NCBI GenBank assembly: GCA_024641085.1
Contig: JAHEDT010000006.1
Location: 1 to 41,855 of the forward strand
Origin: Geobacteraceae bacterium
Lineage (GTDB): Bacteria; Desulfobacterota; Desulfuromonadia; Desulfuromonadales; BM103
Direction of reading: 5' to 3'
Length of the DNA: 41,855 nt
Shown here: positions 17,918-26,029 of the stretch, one piece after another
Layout of the letters: each line of letters starts with the position of its first letter
Position numbering within the stretch: position 1 is the first letter of the stretch
Notes under the pieces: model-generated
The model's input: only the letters and a program-made list of their open reading frames with translations
What the model was told of the DNA's origin: nothing
The model's database searches: none
Position numbers and translations under genes: made by a program

Positions 17918-19645
17918 ATGTCACGTCAGCTGATTGAAAAATACCGGCAACGGTTTGCTTTGGAAGTCGGGGGAATCTCCACCCCCCATGGCGGGCGCCT
18001 CAGCGTCGCTCTGGTTTATCCGAACACCTATCATCAGGGGATGAGCAACCTGGGCGTCCAGACGGTCTACCGGATGCTGAACAGCCGTGAGGATACGCTC
18101 TGTGAGCGTTTTTTCCTCCCCGATCCCGAGGACCTTGCAGAGCATCGCCGTGCCGGTTTTCCTCTGGTGTCCGTTGAATCACAACGCCCGCTCGACGATT
18201 TCGATCTGGTCGCTTTTTCCATCTCCTTTGAAAATGATTACCTCAACCTGCCGACCCTCTTCGAAATCGGCCGTCTGCCGTTGTGGCGTGAGGAGCGTGG
18301 CGAAAACCATCCCCTCATACTCTGCGGTGGGGTCTGCGCCTTTCTTAATCCTGAGCCGCTCGCAGAGATCATGGACCTGTTCGCAGTCGGTGAAGCCGAG
18401 GTCATTCTGCCCGCCCTGCTGGAGGGCTTGCTTGCTGTGGAGCCGCGCAGCCGAGTGCAGCTACTGGCCGGCCTTGCGCAACTGCCGGGTGTCTATCAAC
18501 CCGGCGGGTACACCGTCACTTATGCGGATAACGCGACCCTCGCCGGGATGACACCACATGGCAACCTGCCGAGCCGTGTCAGCCGCCGGTGGCAGATCAA
18601 TCTTGATGACAGCCAGAGCTGTACCTGGGTTGCGACCCCGGATACGGAGTTCGGCAGCATGCACCTGGTTGAGGTCTCACGCGGTTGTCCACGGGCCTGC
18701 CGCTTCTGCGCCGCCGGGTTTATTTATCGGCCGTTTCGCGAACATTCCCCCGATCACCTGCGCCGGGAAATCCTCGACGAACAGACCGATATCGGCCGAA
18801 TCGGCCTGGTGGCAGCGGCGGTCTCCGATTATGGAGACCTGGCCGATATCGGTCGCGCCATCCTCGAGCATGGTGGCGAGGTGTCGGTCTCGAGCGTGCG
18901 CATCGATGCCATTACTGCCGCCCAGGTCGAGGTTTTGGCCGATGCCGGGCATAAAACCCTGGCTCTGGCGCCGGAGGCCGGCAGCCAGCGGATGCGGGAC
19001 GTCATCAACAAGGGGATCGACGAAGCGCAGATCCTCGCTGCCGTGAAACTGCTGGCCGAGGGCGGCATCCCGAACCTCAAGCTCTATTACATGATCGGAC
19101 TGCCCACGGAAACCGAAGCGGATGTCGTCGCTATTGCAGACCTTACCGTGAAAATCCGCCAGATCTGGGAAGAGATCGGCCGGCAGCGCGGCCGCCTTGG
19201 CCGCCTCCACCTTTCAGTCAATCCATTTGTGCCGAAGCCCTGGACGCCCCTGCAGTGGGCGCCGATGGAAGCGCGCTTGTCACTGGAAAAGAAAATCCGT
19301 CTGTTGCAAAAGCGTCTGCGCCCGCTGCCGAACGTCGAGTTGCGCTGCGAATCCCTCCGCCAGGCTGAAATCCAGGGATTCCTTGCCCGCGGCGACCGGC
19401 GCGTCGGCAAAGTCCTGCCGCTACTGGGCAAGGGGCTCGGATTGAAAGCCGCCTGTCGACAGCTCGGTCTCGCCCCCGAGTTCTTCCTGCATCGTGAACG
19501 CGCTGCCGACGAACCGTTCCCCTGGGACATCATCGCACAGGGCGTGCAGCGTGAGCACTTGCGCAGGGAGTACGAGCAGGCTCTGGCGGGCCGGCCAGGC
19601 TCCGTCTGCCATCCTGGCTGTCAGCGGTGCGGACTGTCCTGTTGA
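17918..19645 (+). CDS. B12-binding-type radical SAM protein (TIGR03960/YgiQ-like)
   Basis: The 575-residue protein has an N-terminal cobalamin-binding-like region (VALVYPNTYHQGMSNLGVQTVY, FSISFENDYLNLPTLFEI, ILCGGVCAFLNPEPLAE) followed by a radical SAM core with its [4Fe-4S] motif C257-x3-C261-x2-C264 (SRGCPRACRFCAAGF). The C-terminus carries extra cysteines (CHPGCQRCGLSC) that could bind another cluster or metal. The reaction is unknown; related proteins are often encoded with, or fused to, a DUF2344 partner, which is absent here. No clear ribosome-binding site precedes ATG 17918, so the start is approximate. It lies after the dcw terminator and is probably its own unit. Confidence 0.85.
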   Translation: MSRQLIEKYRQRFALEVGGISTPHGGRLSVALVYPNTYHQGMSNLGVQTVYRMLNSREDTLCERFFLPDPEDLAEHRRAGFPLVSVESQRPLDDFDLVAFSISFENDYLNLPTLFEIGRLPLWREERGENHPLILCGGVCAFLNPEPLAEIMDLFAVGEAEVILPALLEGLLAVEPRSRVQLLAGLAQLPGVYQPGGYTVTYADNATLAGMTPHGNLPSRVSRRWQINLDDSQSCTWVATPDTEFGSMHLVEVSRGCPRACRFCAAGFIYRPFREHSPDHLRREILDEQTDIGRIGLVAAAVSDYGDLADIGRAILEHGGEVSVSSVRIDAITAAQVEVLADAGHKTLALAPEAGSQRMRDVINKGIDEAQILAAVKLLAEGGIPNLKLYYMIGLPTETEADVVAIADLTVKIRQIWEEIGRQRGRLGRLHLSVNPFVPKPWTPLQWAPMEARLSLEKKIRLLQKRLRPLPNVELRCESLRQAEIQGFLARGDRRVGKVLPLLGKGLGLKAACRQLGLAPEFFLHRERAADEPFPWDIIAQGVQREHLRREYEQALAGRPGSVCHPGCQRCGLSC

Positions 19646-19859
19646 TGCTGGCTGGTACCGCCCCAAAGTCCCGGCGTTTCTCCCTGCGCAGAGGGTTTCT
19701 CCGTTGCCCGAAAGTTCTCTGCAGGGACAACCATTTCTTGCTGCTACGGGATTGATTGAATGCGTGCTGCCGATTGTTCGGGTATGATTCTATTCTCAGC
19801 CCTCTCCGGAGGGCAGTCGTTGACTTGCGTAACTGAAGGGAGCAGCAAAGGAGGAGGTC

Positions 19860-20234
19860 ATGCTTGGAATAGAATGGCACCATGCCGCGAAAATCCTGGC
19901 CGTTGCGCCGCAGGGAAAACTTGCCGTTGAAGATTTTGCCCGCCTGGCTGAGGAGGTCGATGCCTACCTGGAGAAGGAGGGGGAGCTCAACGGCTTGTTG
20001 ATAGAGGCGGAATCTTTCCCCGGCTGGCACGATTTTGCCGCTCTGCTGTCGCATGTGCGGTTTGTCAAAGAGCATCATCAGAAAATCCGCAAGGTCGCTG
20101 CGGTCACCGACAGCGGTTTCCTGGCCATCCTGCCCAAGGTGGCCGGGCTTTTCCTCAAGGCGGAGGTCAAACACTTCCCCTACCATGACAGGACGGCCGC
20201 GCTAGCCTGGCTGATGGAAGGACTGCCTGGATAG
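19860..20234 (+). CDS. SpoIIAA-like (STAS-related) protein
   Basis: The 124-residue protein matches the SpoIIAA-like family (PF11964 type) by its pattern: an opening IEWHHAAKILAVAPQGKLAVEDF segment, the LIEAESFPGWHDFAALLSHVRFVKEHH central block, the RKVAAVTDSGFLAIL strand and a closing VKHFPYHDRTAALAWL. Family members are small soluble proteins with a STAS-like fold; their biochemical role is not known. An excellent ribosome-binding site, GGAGGAGG, precedes the ATG. The dedA gene follows after 3 nt, so the two are almost certainly co-translated. Confidence 0.85.
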   Translation: MLGIEWHHAAKILAVAPQGKLAVEDFARLAEEVDAYLEKEGELNGLLIEAESFPGWHDFAALLSHVRFVKEHHQKIRKVAAVTDSGFLAILPKVAGLFLKAEVKHFPYHDRTAALAWLMEGLPG

Positions 20235-20237
20235 ACC

Positions 20238-20807
20238 ATGGAGTCATTCATCGAGCACTTTGGTTACCTGGCCGTTCTGATCGGCACTTTTCTGGAAGGC
20301 GAAACCGTTGTGATCCTTGCAGGTTTTGCCGCGCATCGCGGGTATCTGCACCTGCCGCTGGTGATCGGTGCTGCTTTTGCGGGGACGTTGATAGGCGACC
20401 AGCTGTTTTATTTTCTCGGCCGCAAGCACAGCCAGGTGGTCCTGGCACGGCGACCGTCATGGGTCCCCAGGATCGAAAAAGCGCGCAAGCTGGTCGCCGG
20501 GCACCAGGTGTCGATTATTCTCGGATTCCGTTTTCTTTACGGGCTGCGTACGGTGATTCCATTCACCCTTGGTGCAGCAGCGGTGCCCTTGAGGGTCTTC
20601 GTCCCGCTGAATATCCTTGGCGCCTTGATCTGGGCCATGGCCATCGGCTATGCCGGTTACCTGTTTGGACAAACCCTGGAAAGCCTGCTCGGTCGGCTGA
20701 AACACATCGAGGTGTGGATCATGCTGGGGATCGCTTTGACCGGCGGAGCCTTCTGGGCGATCCGTTTTTGGCGGGCACGGCGCAACAATCACCATAACCC
20801 TCCGTGA
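20238..20807 (+). CDS. DedA-family (SNARE-associated/VTT) membrane protein
   Basis: A 189-residue polytopic inner-membrane protein of the DedA superfamily, members of which are implicated in lipid (undecaprenyl phosphate or phospholipid) scrambling and membrane homeostasis. Family marks are the early FLEGETVVILAGFAAHRG with its membrane-embedded acidic residues, the GDQLFYFLGRKHS segment and the basic ILGFRFLYGLRTVIPFTLG re-entrant motif. About four to five hydrophobic segments are visible and the tail is basic (RFWRARRNNHHNPP). It lacks its own ribosome-binding site and follows the SpoIIAA-like gene by 3 nt. Confidence 0.9.
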   Translation: MESFIEHFGYLAVLIGTFLEGETVVILAGFAAHRGYLHLPLVIGAAFAGTLIGDQLFYFLGRKHSQVVLARRPSWVPRIEKARKLVAGHQVSIILGFRFLYGLRTVIPFTLGAAAVPLRVFVPLNILGALIWAMAIGYAGYLFGQTLESLLGRLKHIEVWIMLGIALTGGAFWAIRFWRARRNNHHNPP

Positions 20808-20831
20808 GGCTATCATCGCATGTTTCCTGCC

Positions 20832-20876
20832 GGCCCCCTCACCGCGTGCAACAAGCCGCTTCCCGGGGCCTTGTTT
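20832..20876 (+). terminator. Possible terminator after the dedA unit
   Basis: GGCCCC (20832-20837) can pair with GGGGCC (20865-20870), followed by TTGTTTT. The 27-nt loop is large and contains smaller alternative pairings, so this is only a moderate candidate. Confidence 0.4.
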
Positions 20877-20925
20877 TCATCGACATTAACCCATATGTTT
20901 CAGATAGTTGAAAAGGAGGCTCCAT

Positions 20926-21699
20926 ATGGCTGAGGCAAACCTTCTGCTGAGCAGGGAAGGCGCATTGGCGACGATTACGTTCAATAACCCAAAAATGCTC
21001 AATGCCCTGACCGTGGCGACCTTCGAAGCCTTGGAAAGGGTGCTTGACGAACTGGAGCAGGATGCCTCGGTGCGCGTGGTGATCATCACCGGTGCCGGAG
21101 AGAAGGCGTTTGCGGCCGGTGGCGATATCGGTCACCTGGGGACCCTGGACGCCGATGGCGCCCGCGAGTTCGCCCTGCTGGCCCAACGTGTCATTGACCG
21201 TGTCGAAGAGTTTCCCAAGCCGGTGATTGCCGCTATCAACGGCTATGCCCTCGGTGGCGGTTGTGAGCTGGCCATGGGTTGTGATCTGCGAATCGCCGCC
21301 GATACGGCCAGGTTCGGACAGCCCGAAGTCAAGCTCGGCATCATCCCCGGTTTTGCCGGGACCCAGCGCCTGGCGCGCCTGGTTGGCAAGGGCAAGGCCA
21401 AGGAACTGGTCTTTACCGGAGAGATGATCGGCGCCGAGGAAGCCTGCCGGATCGGATTGGTCAACCGCGTGGTGCCCGGGGATCAACTGCTCGCGGAGAC
21501 ACATGCCCTGGCTCAGCAGATCTGCGCGAGGAGCGCCTCGGCGATCAGGCTCGCCAAGGACGCGATCGACAACGGACTGGAGATGGACTTTGCCCGCGGG
21601 TCGCGCTACGAAGCGGACCTTTTTGCCATCTGCTTTACCACGGCGGACTGCCGGGAAGGGATCAGGGCTTTTCTCGAAAAGCGCCCCGCCAGGTTCTGA
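20926..21699 (+). CDS. Enoyl-CoA hydratase/isomerase family protein (crotonase)
   Basis: A 257-residue crotonase-fold protein, expected to hydrate short-chain 2-enoyl-CoA such as crotonyl-CoA. The start is ATG 20926, preceded by AAGGAGG; an upstream TTG extension is ignored. Oxyanion-hole segments are present (AFAAGGDIGHL and NGYALGGGCELAMGCDLRIA), and both catalytic glutamates expected of a true hydratase are seen, one in GGGCELA and one in FGQPEVKLGIIPGFAGTQRL. The C-terminal FARGSRYEADLFAICFTTADCREGIRAFLEKRPARF is a standard ending. It stands alone, convergent with wrbA, so the pathway cannot be fixed from context. Confidence 0.92.
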   Translation: MAEANLLLSREGALATITFNNPKMLNALTVATFEALERVLDELEQDASVRVVIITGAGEKAFAAGGDIGHLGTLDADGAREFALLAQRVIDRVEEFPKPVIAAINGYALGGGCELAMGCDLRIAADTARFGQPEVKLGIIPGFAGTQRLARLVGKGKAKELVFTGEMIGAEEACRIGLVNRVVPGDQLLAETHALAQQICARSASAIRLAKDAIDNGLEMDFARGSRYEADLFAICFTTADCREGIRAFLEKRPARF

Positions 21700-21759
21700 A
21701 CTGCGGCAATCCCCGGTAATGGCCCTGCTGCAAATAACTTCGGGTGCGAGGCCTGGCCC

Positions 21760-22377
21760 TCAGCGGCTGAGCCTTCTGGCCAGTTCAGCAACATGACGTC
21801 CCTGGAAACGGGCGATTGCCAGCTCATTTTCACTCGGCTGGCGTGAGCCGTCGCCAGCGGCGAGAGTGGATGCACCGTAGGGGGTCCCGCCGGTTATCTC
21901 ATCCATCTTCATCAGGCGGGCCTCGGCGTAGGGAACGCCGACGATGATCATGCCGTGGTGCAGGAGCGTAGTGTGGAAACTCGTGATGGTGGTCTCCTGG
22001 CCGCCATGCTGGGTGGCTGTCGAGGTGAAGACACTGCCGATTTTGCCGACCAGGGCACCGGACATCCAGAGACCGCCGGTCTGATCGAGGAAATTTCGCA
22101 TCTGCGCGCACATGTTGCCGAACCGCGTGGGGGTTCCGAAAATGATGGCATCTGCTGCCGCGAGATCATCCGGGGTGGCGACCGGAATCTTGGCGAAGGC
22201 GGCCCGGGCCGCCTTGGCACCACTCTTTTCGAGGATCTCTGCGGACATCAGTTCGGGAACCTGCAGGGTGCTCACCTCGACACCGTCAACCTCGCCTGCC
22301 CCTTGCGCTACCGCTTCGGCCATTTTGTAAATGTGACCGTACATGCTGTAAAAGACTACCTGGACCCTGGTTGTCAT
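21760..22377 (-). CDS. wrbA: WrbA-type NAD(P)H:quinone oxidoreductase
   Basis: A 205-residue flavodoxin-fold protein of the WrbA family, which uses FMN to reduce quinones by two electrons and is linked to oxidative-stress protection. Visible marks are the phosphate-binding [15 protein letters not shown] loop, the [25 protein letters not shown] block and [25 protein letters not shown], all typical of WrbA. The length fits (about 198-210). AGGAGAG lies 8 nt before the ATG. It is divergent from the sugar dehydrogenase gene and convergent with the crotonase gene. Confidence 0.93.
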   Translation of the reverse strand: MTTRVQVVFYSMYGHIYKMAEAVAQGAGEVDGVEVSTLQVPELMSAEILEKSGAKAARAAFAKIPVATPDDLAAADAIIFGTPTRFGNMCAQMRNFLDQTGGLWMSGALVGKIGSVFTSTATQHGGQETTITSFHTTLLHHGMIIVGVPYAEARLMKMDEITGGTPYGASTLAAGDGSRQPSENELAIARFQGRHVAELARRLSR

Positions 22378-22437
22378 AAAAACTCTCCTTTATTTGCAAT
22401 CTTGTTGAGGCTTCCTATGCTGTAAACACGTCTCTTT

Positions 22438-22464
22438 ATTGTAGCAAACTCTCCTGTTGTGCAA
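22438..22464 (-). promoter_or_regulatory. Candidate promoter of wrbA
   Basis: On the minus strand TACAAT (22443-22438) is a good -10 box. TTGCAC (22464-22459) is a fair -35 box, but the spacing is only 15 nt. The region is the divergent gap between wrbA and the sugar dehydrogenase gene. The spacing makes this a weak call. Confidence 0.3.
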
Positions 22465-22559
22465 CCCCCGGCCGTGAAAAGTCCTGCTGAGGATGAGGCG
22501 CTATGATTGATAATTGTTAGAATGGAACATACTGAGTTTCTTGGCTTGGAGAAATAATC

Positions 22560-23726
22560 ATGAGTGGAACCAAACGGCGCATGGTTCATTACATCATGAC
22601 CGGCATCGCAATAGGCGTGCTGCTGGGCTGGCTTCTTACGCGTCCCTACCTGTTCCAGAGCAGTCTGGCAACGCTCGCCAGTGCGGCGGGGCCGAGCCGG
22701 GTCGAGGTGCCTCCGGGGTTTCGAGTGGAGGTCTTTGCTTCAGGTCTGCAAGGGCCGCGTTTCATACACTTCGGACCAGATGGTGCCCTCTATGTGGCCG
22801 AGCGCGGTGCCGACCGTATCGTGGCACTGGCGGATCGCGACGGCGACGGATTTTCTGACCAACGGTCGATCTTCGCCGGCAGCCTGACCCGGCCGCACAG
22901 CCTGGTCTATCATGGCGACGCCTGGTATGTGGGTATTCCCAGCGGTATCGTCCGGCTCAGGGACCGCGATGGCGATGGCGCGGCTGAAGAGCGCCATGTG
23001 CTGATCGACAACTATCCCAGCGGTGGCCACAGTACGCGCACGGTGACATTCCTTCCGGACGGCCGCATGGTGGTATCGATCGGCTCAAGCTGTAACGTCT
23101 GTGAAGAGGTCGACCCGCGCCGTGCGGCGGTGGTCATTTATGACGGCCCACATGCGTCCGGCGAGAGGGTCTTCGCCCGCGGCTTGCGCAACGCCGTCGG
23201 CCTGGCCATCCACCCGGACAGCGGAGAGCTCTGGGCAACCAACAACGGCCGCGACCTGCTCGGCGACGATTTGCCGCCGGAAGCGCTCTATATCCTGCGC
23301 GACGGTGAGGATTACGGCTGGCCGCGCTGCCATAACGGCAGTATCGAGGACCCGGATTTCGGAGGCCCGGGTTCCTGCCGCGACGTCGCCATGCCGGTCG
23401 TCAATATGCAGGCGCACTCGGCACCGCTCGGCCTGGTCTTCTATACCGGCACGAGCTTTCCCGACGAGTACCATGGCGACCTGTTCATCGCCTTCCACGG
23501 CTCTTGGAACCGGAGCGTGCCGACCGGCTACAAGGTGGTCCGAATCCCCCTGCATGAGAGCCGGCCGCGGGGTAAATTGGAAGATTTTGCCACAGGCTGG
23601 CTGGACGCAGAGAGCGGACGTGCCAGCGGGCGCCCGGTAGGGTTGGCGGTCGGGCCGGATGGCGCGTTGTATGTCAGCGATGACAAGGCTGGCATGATCT
23701 ATCGAATCCGGTACAGTGGTCTTTAA
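22560..23726 (+). CDS. Membrane-anchored PQQ-type sugar (sorbosone-like) dehydrogenase
   Basis: A 388-residue beta-propeller protein of the L-sorbosone / soluble-glucose dehydrogenase superfamily, expected to oxidise a sugar or aldehyde in the periplasm with pyrroloquinoline quinone. An N-terminal span (about residues 10-30) serves as uncleaved anchor or signal. Family segments are VPPGFRVEVFASGLQGPRFIHF, GHSTRTVTFLPDGRMVVSIGSSCNVC, ARGLRNAVGLAIHP, EDYGWPRCHNG and APLGLVFYTGTSFP. Repeated RDGDG stretches (for example LADRDGDGFSD, LRDRDGDGAAE) resemble calcium-binding loops. GGAG lies 8 nt before the ATG. No PQQ biosynthesis gene is in the window, so cofactor use is from family knowledge. Confidence 0.85.
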   Translation: MSGTKRRMVHYIMTGIAIGVLLGWLLTRPYLFQSSLATLASAAGPSRVEVPPGFRVEVFASGLQGPRFIHFGPDGALYVAERGADRIVALADRDGDGFSDQRSIFAGSLTRPHSLVYHGDAWYVGIPSGIVRLRDRDGDGAAEERHVLIDNYPSGGHSTRTVTFLPDGRMVVSIGSSCNVCEEVDPRRAAVVIYDGPHASGERVFARGLRNAVGLAIHPDSGELWATNNGRDLLGDDLPPEALYILRDGEDYGWPRCHNGSIEDPDFGGPGSCRDVAMPVVNMQAHSAPLGLVFYTGTSFPDEYHGDLFIAFHGSWNRSVPTGYKVVRIPLHESRPRGKLEDFATGWLDAESGRASGRPVGLAVGPDGALYVSDDKAGMIYRIRYSGL

Positions 23727-23734
23727 ACAGGTCA

Positions 23735-23771
23735 AATCAAGAGGGCCTCGCTCTGTGAGGCCCTCTTGATT
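23735..23771. terminator. 15-bp stem-loop terminator after the sugar dehydrogenase
   Basis: AATCAAGAGGGCCTC (23735-23749) pairs perfectly with 23757-23771 across a 7-nt loop. The stem begins 9 nt after the stop codon. The T-tract on the + strand is weak (TTGATTCCGCTTT), while on the minus strand the stem also follows the YitT unit. It could serve both converging transcripts. Confidence 0.7.
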
Positions 23772-23776
23772 CCGCT

Positions 23777-23881
23777 TTAGGCAGGTGGCATGCCGTCCTC
23801 GACCTCTTTGCGAGTCATCTCCCTGTACTCTGCGTTTTCCTGACAGCCATGGGCAGTATTGCCGTGCTCCACGCTGTGCAT
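23777..23881 (-). CDS. Possible 34-residue small protein downstream of the YitT gene
   Basis: A short frame reading MHSVEHGNTAHGCQENAEYR and ending in VEDGMPPA, followed at once by the shared stem-loop terminator. The composition is acidic, polar and protein-like with three His and one Cys. No ribosome-binding site precedes the ATG, though AAGGAGAG lies further upstream (about 23904-23897). It would be the second gene of the YitT transcript. I do not recognise it; the call rests on position and composition alone. Confidence 0.3.
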   Translation of the reverse strand: MHSVEHGNTAHGCQENAEYREMTRKEVEDGMPPA

Positions 23882-23925
23882 GACGTTCTGCAGGTGGCGC
23901 CTTAAGCGACACTCTCCTTAAAACA

Positions 23926-24789
23926 TCAGTAAGTTTTGCGCCTGGAGAAGGTCGAGCCCAGGACGGTGAAGGTGTTGTCGACAATGAAGAGCGACTGCGG
24001 ATCGCTGGTGAAGACAATCTCTTCGAGGCGTTTGAGCTGAATGTTGTTGATAACCACCATCACAATGGTCTTGGTGGCACGTTTGTAGGCCCCAATGCCG
24101 GGGAGCAGGGTGGCGCCGATCTTCAACGAGGTCATGACTTCGTCGGCGATCTCTTCGGGCTTCTCGGAGATGATCAGGGCCAGTTTGCGCTGATTGAAGA
24201 GCGACAGGCAATAATCGACCGTGAACGCGGTGATGAAGACCGAGATCATCGAGGCAATGACCAGGTCGTTGTCCAGGGTCAGAAAGCTGACGCTGTAAAT
24301 CAGGCAGTTGAAGGCGAAAAAGAACTTGCCGAAGCCGAGGTTGAACTTCTGGTTGAGGATCACGGCGGCGACGTCGAGTCCACCGTTCGAACCGAGAGAA
24401 CGCAGTACGATGCCGGCCCCGGCACCGATAATCGCGCCGAAGGAAACGGCCGCGTAGAGCTGGTTGTGCAGGTCGATCCTGAAGTCGATCAGCATGAAGA
24501 ACAGCGAGAGAGAAACCATGGCGAGCGAGCTGTAGGCGAGGAAACGCTTGGTGACATAGATGTAGCCGAGGATGAACATGGGGATGTTGAGCAGCAGGTA
24601 GAAGACACCGGTGTTGAGGGAGCCGGTCATGTAGTGGATCAGGGTGGCGACACCGAACAGTCCTCCGGGGACGAAGCCTTGAGGCTCGCCGAGGGCCTTG
24701 AAGCCGATCGCCTGGATGAACGTTCCTGCCAGGATCAGAAAGCAGTTCCAGGGGATTGAGTAGGTGAATTTGCGATCCTGTTGCTTCAT
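23926..24789 (-). CDS. YitT-family (DUF161/DUF2179) membrane protein
   Basis: From the ATG at 24789, preceded by GAGGAGG at 6 nt, the protein has 287 residues, typical of the YitT family (COG1284). An upstream extension to 24858 is in frame but has no ribosome-binding site. The first two thirds contain about five or six hydrophobic spans (ILAGTFIQAIGFKALGEPQG, TGVFYLLLNIPMFILGYIYV, LYAAVSFGAIIGAGAGIVLR, LTLDNDLVIASMISVFITAFTVDY), then a soluble C-terminal DUF2179 domain (LALIISEKPEEIADEVM to VFTSDPQSLFIVDNTFTVLG). The function is not established; transport has been suggested for relatives. It is convergent with the sugar dehydrogenase gene. Confidence 0.9.
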   Translation of the reverse strand: MKQQDRKFTYSIPWNCFLILAGTFIQAIGFKALGEPQGFVPGGLFGVATLIHYMTGSLNTGVFYLLLNIPMFILGYIYVTKRFLAYSSLAMVSLSLFFMLIDFRIDLHNQLYAAVSFGAIIGAGAGIVLRSLGSNGGLDVAAVILNQKFNLGFGKFFFAFNCLIYSVSFLTLDNDLVIASMISVFITAFTVDYCLSLFNQRKLALIISEKPEEIADEVMTSLKIGATLLPGIGAYKRATKTIVMVVINNIQLKRLEEIVFTSDPQSLFIVDNTFTVLGSTFSRRKTY

Positions 24790-24890
24790 GACAGGCCTCC
24801 TCGGGATGTCGAATAAATGGTGCTGACAGGAGGTACACTTTAAAGAGTGAATTGTCAATCACAGGATCCGCTGCAGTGAAGGGAAATTCT

Positions 24891-25799
24891 TTACGGGGCG
24901 AGCCGGCGCAGGACAAAGCTTTTGGCCAGGTCGCGGACCTGGCCCAACTCCGCGCGGGTCGGCCCCCGGTCGAGGCCGGGGTAGTCGGCAGAGCGGTAGC
25001 AGGGGCGGTACTGGTCCATCAGGTTCAGGTAGGTGTTGCAGGAGATGTCACCGGCAAGAAACGCCAGGGTCTGTTCACTGCCGGCCAGGTCGTCGGGGAG
25101 AACCAAATGACGGACCAGCAGACCATGCCGTGCCAGTCCGTCAGCGTCGAGCACCAGGTCGCCGACCTGGCGATGCATCTCCCGCACCGCCGCACGATTC
25201 ACCTCGGCATAATCGCTGACACCGAGATAAGCCTTGGCAACCTGAGAATCGGAGAACTTCATGTCGGGCATGTAGATGTCGATCACGCCATCCAGGAGGG
25301 CCAGCCCCTCAGGGCCGTCGTAACCGCCGCTGTTGAAGACCAGGGGCAGTTCCAGCCCCTGATCGACTGCGTTTACCAGTGCAGAGAGGATCTGTGGAAT
25401 GACGTGGCTGGGGGAGACCAGATTGATGTTGTGGCACCCCGAGGTCTGTAGCAAGAGCATCTGTGCCGCCAGGCGTGCGTCACTCATCTCGCGACCTTCT
25501 CCACCGTGGCTGATTTGCCAGTTCTGGCAGAAGACACAACCCAGGTTGCACCAGCCGAAAAAAATAGTTCCCGACCCACGCCGGCCTGAGAGGGGACGTT
25601 CTTCACCGTGATGTGGTCCGGCGCTGCAGACCACAGCATGTTTGCCGGTGCGGCAACGGGCCCGGTCACGCCCTGCCCTGCGGTCAGCGTGGCAGCGGTT
25701 GGCGCAGAGCGCGCAGTCGCTCAACATCTGCCGGGCCGCGGCAGCGCGCTTCGCCAGTTCACCGCTTCGATAGAGGGTCAGGTAGGCCGCTTCGCGCAT
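24891..25799 (-). CDS. PflX-type (COG1313) radical SAM protein
   Basis: A 302-residue radical SAM protein related to pyruvate formate-lyase activating enzymes but of the uncharacterised PflX/COG1313 group. The core motif is C84-x3-C88-x2-C91 in FFGWCNLGCVFCQNWQISH. N-terminal cysteines C29, C32, C36 and C49 (CALCANRC and further) could bind an additional cluster, as in relatives. Later blocks SGCHNINLVSPSHVIPQIL, PLVFNSGGYDGPEGL, IDIYMPDMKFSD and VRHLVLPDDLAGSE are characteristic. No glycyl-radical enzyme is encoded nearby, so the substrate is unknown. No gene overlaps it and it appears monocistronic. Confidence 0.88.
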   Translation of the reverse strand: MREAAYLTLYRSGELAKRAAAARQMLSDCALCANRCHADRRAGRDRARCRTGKHAVVCSAGPHHGEERPLSGRRGSGTIFFGWCNLGCVFCQNWQISHGGEGREMSDARLAAQMLLLQTSGCHNINLVSPSHVIPQILSALVNAVDQGLELPLVFNSGGYDGPEGLALLDGVIDIYMPDMKFSDSQVAKAYLGVSDYAEVNRAAVREMHRQVGDLVLDADGLARHGLLVRHLVLPDDLAGSEQTLAFLAGDISCNTYLNLMDQYRPCYRSADYPGLDRGPTRAELGQVRDLAKSFVLRRLAP

Positions 25800-26029
25800 G
25801 CGCGTCTGCTGTCGTTTCTACGGGCTCTAGTGGTCTGGACCGTCATCCGTCCACTCTCCGCCCAACTGTCCGGTTGTTCTTTCCATAATAGCAGATCGAC
25901 TCGTTAACCCACCGAGAAAGTGGCAGGCCGCTTGATTTGGTCTTGCCATTTACGTGCTTTGCGGGAAGAATATAGCCCCCAATGTCTGCTTGAGTGGCAG
26001 ATGCAACGCTCTTATCTGGAGGACTGCCC

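Noticed and set aside
23918-24916. 332-codon minus-strand frame overlapping the YitT gene
   Set aside because: It is a shadow frame rich in Arg, His and Gln with no domain; the YitT frame has a ribosome-binding site, membrane spans and family motifs.
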